Shown piece by piece: positions 56,491 through 64,000 of a stretch of DNA of 64,000 nt (position 1 is the stretch's first letter; each line of letters opens with the position of its first letter). The notes beneath the pieces are model-generated. The model was given only the letters and a program-made list of their open reading frames with translations. It ran no database searches and was not told where the DNA came from. The DNA is from Tolypeutes matacus. Taxonomy: Eukaryota > Chordata > Mammalia > Cingulata > Chlamyphoridae. The position numbers and the translations under genes were made by a program. The stretch spans positions 1,715,143 to 1,779,142 of the forward strand of contig JAKSZT010054324.1 of NCBI GenBank assembly GCA_026826555.1, read 5' to 3'.

Positions 56491-57532
56491 AGTAAGTTAA
56501 GGACATAGTGTAGAAGGCTCCCTTATCCTTTATGTGCCTTGTCTTGTTGTTTTGGGCATGCATGTATAGCCCTAGGAATTCCTCCATTTACACTGATACA
56601 AGTGTCCCCTTTTCCCTAGTAAACAGTTTTCTCATGATCCTGGACACTACATGGTATGACCTATAGCCAGCAATCTCTTGTCCCAGGTAGGCACTTTACT
56701 AACCCTAAAGTAGCATACACTCCTCTTATCTTTTGGAATGTGTGGTAAAGGAGTTTATAAATAGCCAGCAGATAACAAAACTAAGTACTTTAACTATTTG
56801 CTTCTAAGAGAAATGGCATTTGAAGAAGACCCCAGAAATGCACTCGTAAATGTTAGAAATTAGAAGCCAAAATGACCTAGACAAAAATAAATATTAAATA
56901 AGAGAAGGGATGCCTTACTTGGCTACCTAGGAATTGATAGTTAAAATCAATTCACCTTTGTGACACTGAAAAGACAAACTTATTTTTTTTAAATGGGCTA
57001 ATTGTTTTTATCTCTGCTTTGTGAGCTTTATAGCTACTGTAGCTAACCATGACAGAGAAAACCAAAAGTCATAAATCTCTTAAGTTTCATGGCTGTTCTA
57101 TTTATTATGTATCTTAAAGGGTAAGAAATATTTTTCTATGGTAGCTTTACATTTTGCAATTTTCAAGAAAAGAAAAAGAATTGAAAGTTGTGCTGCTAGT
57201 TTTGTGATCATAGTGAAGTAAATCATACAAGGATTTTCTCTTTCTCCTTTGGAAAGTTATTCATGTTAATTTGCCTTTGTACTAGTATGCCTTATGCTAA
57301 AAGTTTGCCTTGCAAAAGTCAAGACAATGTATTATTCACTGCACTATATTAGTGAAGCTATGTTTTCAAGTCTATGAAAATTAATAGCTTGCCCTTTTAT
57401 TATCAACACTGTTAAGAATCATTAAATATTTGAATGAATTACTGACTTCAGAGATGCTGCCCCTAAGTGCATGGAGTCTACACCAGGAAGGTACAATTAA
57501 AGGCCTAAAGCCCAAGTCCCAAATTAACACAG
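56491..57532. other. Unassigned DNA, no gene seen
   Basis: No nameable repeat or supported coding frame. Confidence 0.4.
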
Positions 57533-58177
57533 TGTAGCAGTTTGATGTTGTTTATGAATTCCAAAAATATATATTGGATTGTGTTTGTGAATTGGTCTGT
57601 TCCTCTGTGCATATTAGATTGTATAGGATTCAGAGGTTTCACTTTTACTTGATTAAATAATGACTAAGGCTTTGATAGGGCCACATCAGTAGGACATTGG
57701 GTCCCTGTCAGGGACTCGCAGAGAAAACTACACAGCAAAGCAGAGAGTACAGTTTTGGATGCTGGAACTCCAGGAAGTAAACACACAGGAGAAGAACACA
57801 GAGGAATAGAGATAGCTCCATAGACAAGGCAGAGGCCCTGGGAAGAGAAAGAGCCTGATAGTCTACAGCTGACCTTGTGGAGAGAACAGAGCAGCTGAGC
57901 CCACAGAGCGATGACCCCCAGGAGAGAAAAGAGACTTATTCCAGCCTACAGGTGAGATTAGAAGAAGGTGGGACCACTGAGCCGTAAGAGGAAGAAGCCT
58001 GAATCCTTGCAGATGTCAGCAGCCATCTTGCTCCAATATGTGGCAACAGACTATGGTGAGGGAAGTACCTTAGGCTTTATGGCCTGTTAACTGTAAGCTT
58101 CTAACCCAAATAAATATCATTTTATAAAAGCCAACAGAGTTCTGGTACTTTGCATAAGCACCCCTTTGGCTAATACA
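57533..58177 (+). mobile_element. Solo LTR, family A copy 4 (sense orientation)
   Basis: 645 bp from 'tgtagcagtttgatgttgtt' to 'ccctttggctaataca', with exact 5-bp direct repeats 'cacag' at 57528-57532 and 58178-58182. In this orientation AATAAA lies at 58109-58114, 63 bases before the 3' end, fixing LTR polarity for all four copies. Shared landmarks, reversed relative to copies 1-3: 'cagcagccatcttgctccaa' near 58018 and 'gtgagggaagtaccttaggc' near 58055. Longest and best-bounded copy. A 61-codon minus frame at 58070-58255 repeats a peptide also seen in copy 2 because both translate the same LTR region. Confidence 0.93.
58109..58114 (+). promoter_or_regulatory. Poly(A) signal of the family A LTR
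   Basis: AATAAA followed by 63 bases to the terminal ca, normal for the R-U5 region of an LTR. Confidence 0.75.
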
Positions 58178-58182
58178 CACAG

Positions 58183-58974
58183 TCTCCAATATCATGTCCA
58201 TTACAGTAACTAATAATGAAGACACAGACCTCTCACTGTTCAACTTCTCCTTCAAGCTCCAGAAAACTCTTTGATGTTCCTGGGGGAACCAGTGTTGAGA
58301 AAGTCATAAAGAAAGGAGCACTAAGGTGGTGCACCTTGCTGCAAATTAACGTGGCCTTCCTTTGTGAACAACAACAACAACAACAAAATAAACGTCTCTT
58401 CTTTCTATTCTTTAATGGAAACTGAGCCTTACTAAAGTATTGGCTAGGAGAGAGGAATGGAGGCCAAGAGTTATTACTTGCTCTGTATGAGGGATTGATT
58501 TCTCCAAATGGTAGAATGGTTCCACCAAGAAACACTGTTTCTAAAGTACTGATTATAGCTTGTCCAGGTTGTGGCTATTACTTGGAATGTGTTGCTCCAC
58601 TGCCAGGATTAAGACAATGAGGAGTGAGTGAGAAGGGTTGATGTGAGGTGAGAAGCCCAGTTACGAGCCAGATATTATGCTAAGAGCTGGCACATAAATA
58701 TTGAAAATGATGTTTGGATAATCTAGTTAGTCAAATGAATACAACAGTTCAGCCCATAATTTATAAAACAGCTTTTGTGCAGTACCCTTCAGACAATCTA
58801 AGATCTAACCAATAAGCAAAGGGAAAACTTTAGGAAAAGTTACTTATTTGTCAGTTGGGGTTCACCTGTAATCTTAGTGTGAAGACAGACGCATGTGCCT
58901 TTATTGACATGGCTGAAGCAAGAGTCCCAGTGTGAAAAGAATTGGCCTACAGTCTCAGAACTCTCTGCCATTGA
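58183..58974. other. Unassigned DNA with a (CAA)n run
   Basis: No gene. The (CAA)n run lies at 58366-58387. Overlapping frames at 58216-58425 (+) and 58233-58535 (-) are influenced by it and show no motif. Confidence 0.4.
58366..58387. repeat. (CAA)n simple repeat
   Basis: About seven caa units. Confidence 0.9.
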
Positions 58975-59115
58975 AGGATTTGTAAACTTGCAGTGTTTAT
59001 GTAACTTCTGAGCATTAGTTTTTTCATCTGAAAAATGGGCATAATAATAATAATACACAATCCAGTGATTTATTGCGAGGATTAAATCAGATAAGATACT
59101 ACTTATTGAAGGCTT
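58975..59115 (+). mobile_element. MIR SINE fragment
   Basis: Sense MIR 3' two-thirds: 'gttttttcatctgaaaaatg', 'ggcataataataataataca', 'attgcgaggattaaatcaga', 'taagatactacttattgaag'. Confidence 0.85.
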
Positions 59116-60369
59116 TATATAAAAAGCTATTTTCATTAAAGGAAAAGGCAATGTCTATTTTTATTATTTGTATTGACTAGAGATGTATTCTGCATACAAG
59201 AAGTCCTCAATGAACATTTGTTGACTCTCAACTACTCTTTAATCCATACATCCACAGAGGCAGTCACACTAGTCAAACCATTACTCTAACTTTGTGGAAT
59301 CTATTTCTGAGGCAACAGGTATCATGCGCTTCTTCCTAGAAATGAAAGTATCTTGTATTAAATTACCTGGGAACAACTGAAATCTCACTAATAATGGGTT
59401 TCATATGGTCCATGAGATCAATATGAGATTGCAAATTGAAGAACTTAATTTTAAGGCTGATATAAAAACGTGTGGTTATGTGAATATTCCATGATTAAAT
59501 TTCATAACAATACAACTCTGATAGGGGAAAGCCCACATCAGATGCTTATTGCTTGCCACATTTTCAGAATGGTTTAGGTGAAAATTGGGCATAAAATTAA
59601 ATGCCCTGGAATTGTAGATGTTATTGTTTCAAACTCAACTTTGGTCATGTTGCATCTGTCTGTGTTGAGGCTGTGAATCTAAAGGCAACTTGGTAATCTG
59701 GAATGGAAATGGGGGAGGGTGCTTTTTAAAGGTTCCAATTACTTGCCTCACGTCAAAAATGCAACAAGTTTGCCCATGGAATCTACAAGCAATTTCCCTC
59801 TGCTGAGTTCTCCCACACATCATTTTGTAAAAAAATTTAATGTGAAAATAAAGTAAGAATTCTTTTAGTAGTACTTTTTTTAAAAAGTACAGAAAAAATT
59901 TGATAGGGTTTATAATTTTTCCCATTTTCTTTTGCCTTTCTAGTTACCAAGAAATATGCCCTCACCAATGTTTCATGGGGAATTTTCTTTCCTTAGTCCT
60001 GGCTGAAGTAAATGACCATCTTGTTGTGATTACAGAGCTTGCAAATGGTTTATTGAAGTGACCTCAGGAATAAATTATGCTCTTAAACTCTATTTAAGAT
60101 AATTAATTTGCATAAGTAACCCTAGAAAAAGTATCTGTCTATGGATATAATCTATAGGGCACTGATCCTCATGGGACATGAGGATGAAATGCCTAGAAGT
60201 ATATCTTGGTAGCATGGCAAGCTTTTACAGATCCATTTTGTTTTAGCCTAGAGAAATTTCAGTGTCTGCTCCTTCTTGAAAGAAAAGGTATAATAAAACC
60301 TCATATTTTAATATGCTTTCTTCCCTTAAGATTTGATGATATGCCACAAATATGGCTGGGTTTTGCTTC
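59116..60369. other. Repeat-poor tract, no gene seen
   Basis: About 1.25 kb with no named repeat. The 96-codon minus frame at 59635-59925 lacks any motif. Confidence 0.4.
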
Positions 60370-60525
60370 ATACAATCATTGAGCTTAAGTATCAAATACA
60401 TAATTCCCATATTTCAGATAGTAAAAAACTATAAAATTCATAAACTTTCCTAAGGAGAAATAGTAAGTTGACAAGGGAACTCAGAACTGAACTCCAATGA
60501 GACCAGACGCTCTGATTTCTCCTCT
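60370..60525 (-). mobile_element. MIR SINE fragment, degraded
   Basis: Antisense MIR: 'cccatatttcagatagtaaa', 'taaactttcctaaggagaaa', 'gggaactcagaactgaactc', 'cagacgctctgatttctcct'. Confidence 0.55.
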
Positions 60526-61744
60526 GTGTGTAATAGAAATGGCCTAGTGTAGATTTCAGAGCTCAACTTTAAATACATTTAAGGACATTATTGTTACTTT
60601 GCCTTTTATTGTAAACTAAAAGAAAAAGAAGCACAGTGTCACAAGAAATTAAATACAATATTGTATACAATTCAATCTCCTGTATTGTAAGCTGTATTTA
60701 CCTAGATTTTCCATTCTGTGAACTGAGTTACCTTAACTACAGATGCCTCTAATTCTGTACTGCTTTTAGTGTGGGTGTGTGTGTAGGGGTAGAAGAGAAA
60801 CACATTCAACTGAACATACCTGTTAAAGCTTTGTTTTAATTGTACCTACATCAATATCTTACGATTGTAATAAAATTTCAAATCAATAAAAATCACCCCA
60901 TAAAAGGGGATTTCCTTTCAATGAGCTCACATATGCTGATATATCAAACAAATAATCCCATTTATGGGTAGAGAATGAAGATAAATTTTCTAATGGGTTT
61001 AACATTTAAAAAAATAATTTATTTCCCATTACTTTTTGTGATTAAAGCATACTCAATTCATATTCAGTTTAAGTAGGTTGTCTTCATGAGCTTGGTCCAA
61101 TTCTAAATATATCAAGTATTTCTGCCTCCTAACTCTGGAAGGAAGATTGTTGGAAGGAAATTGGCCTAGATGGGGTCTAGAATTACCTTCTAGGAAAAGA
61201 CTATGATTAGCTGTTTCTCTGATCCAATGGAAAATGGAGCTCGTAGTCCCCAAGGCCTTTTGAGAGAATAACTGATCCAGAGAAATACAAGACTAGGGAT
61301 CACTAATTAATTTCTATTAGTTTTGATATTTTTAAACATTTCCTTATTGATAGGACAATGTAGAAAAATATTCCCCATATTGTATTTATTCATTTAGACA
61401 TGGGTAAGTATTTAATATCTATATTTTTATTCTGAATGCAAACATGATTTATCTGGAGCAAAGCAGATTATTATTTAGTTCTAGCAAATACTTGCTGCAG
61501 TTCCTGATGCCCCAGTTTTCCTCCCCTAGGACAACACAGTTGAACACAGATGAGATGTCACCATACATAAATGACAGTTTGTTACTATAGGTGAAGAATC
61601 CCCAAAATATTAATCTGTGGTTATCAAAGAGAGGGACAATGACAGCTGTCCTCTCTACCTTTCTGAGAGAAAGAGAGACCTTTTGTTTCCTAGAGTAAAT
61701 AAATTCAACTTGGGAAGGATAAAGGATTCTTAAATTTTGGAATG
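60526..61744. other. Repeat-poor tract, no gene seen
   Basis: No supported gene or repeat apart from a short (GT)n near 60774. Confidence 0.4.
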
Positions 61745-62345
61745 TAAATATATGTCTCTAGGGGAAGATAAGACTATTGTCTCCAGCTTTATAGACCAGC
61801 TATGCCTCCATAGTCCTGGTCTACTCCCCTTTCCAGCCTCCTCCCCAAAATGTAAACACATACTGTTGCATGCTGGTCCTGGAAGGGCAAGAAAGGGCAA
61901 AAACAAGACCAATGTAGTCTCTGTGCTTGCTTTTAAAACTATTAACACCCTGCCCCTTGCGAATGTTTGGGGGAGGAGTCCCAGCTGTTTGCTGTTTTGA
62001 TTGGTTACCCCACCCATCAATTCCCCTGAGGGGCCCAATGGAAAGGTCCCTTGAGAATATCTGGGCTTTCCCTTGATCTGGGATGAAACCCCCTTCCAAA
62101 TGGAGAATTCTCTCCAGGTTCTTCCAGCAGACGTCTTGTGGGATCCTTCCCTTAGGGAGGGTTCCCACAGCCACATATTTCACAGCTGTGGTTTTCTGCC
62201 AGGTCCCAGATACATCATTTTACTCTCTAAACTTGCCTGCTCCAGCTCCTCAGAAAGGTAAATCTTTCCACCAACTATACAGACAAAATTTATCTCCCTC
62301 AGCTTGTTCTTTTAAGCCATGTTTCAGTAAATTTTGCTTTGAAAG
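61745..62345 (+). mobile_element. GC-richer LTR-like block
   Basis: About 600 bp clearly richer in G+C than its flanks. It contains 'gggggaggagtcccagctgt', 'ccccacccatcaattcccct' and, near the right end, 'catgtttcagtaaattttgc' (a weak poly(A)-signal-like spot). The look is that of an ERV LTR in + orientation, but no TG..CA ends with a duplication could be established. It carries the longest open frames of the window (148 codons, minus, 61730-62176; 120 codons, minus, 61821-62183). These overlap in different frames and no domain is recognised. Confidence 0.4.
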
Positions 62346-63494
62346 CCTTAATTATGAATAAACATACAAATATTTTCTTTTTCTACAGTCCCACGGACCT
62401 CAATGGTCACCTCCTCCTCAAACTCTAAAGAATTCACTCTCACCATTGAACATGCAAAACTTACCATGTTATTTTTGTCTTTTCTAGAATTTCTTTTAAC
62501 TCTCCAATTATAAGCCCATTCAGTCAGAGACAGTCACATTTTTTTTTGTTTGTTTGTTTGTTTTTACCACCATAGATTACAGAGCTCATTAAACAGCATA
62601 GGAGGTCAATCAATATGCATTGTTGATGATAGTGATATATGTTTATAAAATATATGGTGTTTGACTATAAAGTCAAAGAAATGAAACATTTCTATATGTG
62701 GCTTACAAAAGCACTTGCATTATATTTTATTCAAGTTTTAAAAAGGTTTGTTAAATGATTCAAGCTAAATGGACTTCCATAAATATATGAACATCATTTA
62801 TCCAATTTCTGTTGGTCTGCAAAGAACCAGATCCTTGGAAATCATGGAGAATAAGTTGTTATATATGCAAGATAATGTTAAAGGAAAGATGTAGAACTGA
62901 ACCATCACATATTGTATATATTCCATAATCATAATACTATCTCATTTAATAGTCACACAAAACTTCTAAATAACAGAAACTCTTTATTGTGTACACACTT
63001 CAAATTTCTTTTGACTTTGGTTATTCATATCATTCATATATGAATACATTCTGATAAGTATAAGCCAATTATGATAATCTCATACTAAGTGCCAATTACT
63101 AGTTTAGGAATAGCTGTGTGTTTTGATCCAGGTCAATGAGACTTGAAGAGAATTCTGTGTGGTAGGGAATCTTGTAAAAGTTTCCTCAGTGGAAAAAAAA
63201 AAAAGACATGAAGTGGTGTGTCCCTCTTCTTCCTTTGGAAAGTAGTCATTTCTACAGACAGCTGGAAATGGCAATTATCATATAAACACTAGGGGAGCTA
63301 AGACTACATGTGGAGGATGGCAGAGAGGAAAGAGAAAATGGAGTGAGGTGTGTAGAAACTAAATTAATGAATTTTGAAATCACACTATTTCTATGTTTTT
63401 TGTTTTGTGGGATAATATATTTTCTTCATTGTATCAGCCATTTTGAGATGAATTATCTGTTCCTTGTCTGCCCTGATTCAGTAGGGTTAGGCTT
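62346..63494. other. Repeat-poor, no gene seen
   Basis: No nameable repeat other than the (TTTG)n at 62539-62565 and an A run near 63190-63203. Confidence 0.4.
62539..62565. repeat. T run and (TTTG)n simple repeat
   Basis: T run leading into four tttg units. Confidence 0.9.
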
Positions 63495-63620
63495 ATTGTT
63501 TTAAATGAGAGAATGAATTATCAGAAAGAATTTGTGACTTCCTAAAGCCACAAAGGGCACAAACAGCAAGGTTGAAATTCATATCAGTTTTAGCTATAGA
63601 AACTGTTCTATTTCCACTAT
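63495..63620 (-). mobile_element. Possible MIR fragment
   Basis: 'cctaaagccacaaagggcac', 'aaacagcaaggttgaaattc' resemble an antisense MIR core. Weak. Confidence 0.4.
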
Positions 63621-63729
63621 AACATGCAACTTTCAAAGACAAGAGATTAGAGATTAAGTACAATTAATAAATTGAGAACATTTAAACTAGTATTTCTTTG
63701 GTTAATTCTAGATATAACAAAGCAGTATG

Positions 63730-63795
63730 GGTTTTTTTGTTGTTGTTTTTTGGGTTTTTTTTTTTTTTTTGGTGTTTTTAGGTTTTGTTTTTACT
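63730..63795. repeat. T-rich low-complexity tract
   Basis: Runs of T with interspersed G; the 74-codon frame over it (63672-63896) is a low-complexity Phe-rich artefact. Confidence 0.9.
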
Positions 63796-64000
63796 TTTAT
63801 AAGGTATCTTTGGTAAAATACTCCAATACTTTTATATATCTCCTCTATGAATATATTAAATTTTTAACCTTCTGTTGCTTATGTGATCCAGAATGAAAAG
63901 TCAATTATTTAGCTAAAGATATGGATAGATGTGTTTCTAAACACAGAGATCATAAGTTTCAATCCAATTTGAGAGGCTATAAGGTACTCTCAAAGATAGT

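Noticed and set aside
5884..58177. Complete endogenous provirus bounded by family A LTRs
   Set aside because: The copies are tens of kilobases or several kilobases apart, three are in one orientation and one in the other, each tested pair of flanks is its own duplication, and no gag, pol or env relic lies between them. They are independent solo LTRs.
61730..62176. 148-codon minus-strand open frame as a gene
   Set aside because: It overlaps other open frames on both strands in a GC-richer, LTR-like block, has no domain, and lacks promoter or splice context. Stop-poor composition explains it.

Overview
The window looks like non-coding DNA from a placental mammal, most likely an armadillo (Xenarthra, Dasypus or a close relative). 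The lineage call rests on five tRNA-derived SINEs that resemble the DAS-SINE family known from armadillo (about 2584-2997, 10704-10828, 27270-27453, 48668-48770, 55118-55208). It also fits the mammal-wide background of L1M, L2, MIR, CR1/L3, MER5, Tigger, hAT, ERVL and MaLR relics. By eye the sequence is AT-rich, with no CpG island. I found no supportable protein-coding gene, no exon with convincing splice context, and no functional RNA gene. All the open reading frames are short, the longest being 148 codons, and they lie in repeats or on random strands. The window is best read as intergenic or deep intronic sequence.

Layout. 1-4886 is a decayed L1 on the + strand, split by a long dimeric SINE. 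4887-6914 holds a MIR, an ERVL-type LTR fragment and the first of four copies of one LTR family (called family A here). 6915-14115 has an L1 3' fragment, a nearly complete MLT2-like LTR, a SINE, the second family A LTR and a GC-richer LTR-like block. At 14684-15007 there is a fresh-looking retroposed insertion with a 13-bp duplication, a poly(A) tail and a G-rich tract. 15449-22980 is repeat-poor, with L2, MIR and two LTR-like blocks. 22985-29958 is a mosaic of old L1, MIR and L2 with a young SINE and a MER5-like element. 30480-36471 is the most nested part: an L1 split by a family A LTR, a MaLR LTR, an L2 split by a second LTR family (B), an ERV1-like LTR and another L1 3' end. 36472-48667 includes two opposed L1 blocks and an ERV1-like solo LTR with a clear TATA box. 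48668-64000 has SINEs, a Tigger deletion derivative, an L1 5' half, a hAT element, the fourth family A LTR and a GC-richer block at 61745-62345. Long stretches between these show nothing I can name.

The elements do not act as a gene system. What the sequence does record is an order of insertion: L2, MIR and L1M are oldest, ERVL/MaLR LTRs and DNA transposons landed in or beside them, and DAS-like SINEs and a few L1-mediated insertions came last. Element names come from recalled consensus patterns without a database search, so family-level assignments are approximate and most boundaries without a visible target duplication are good to a few tens of bases.
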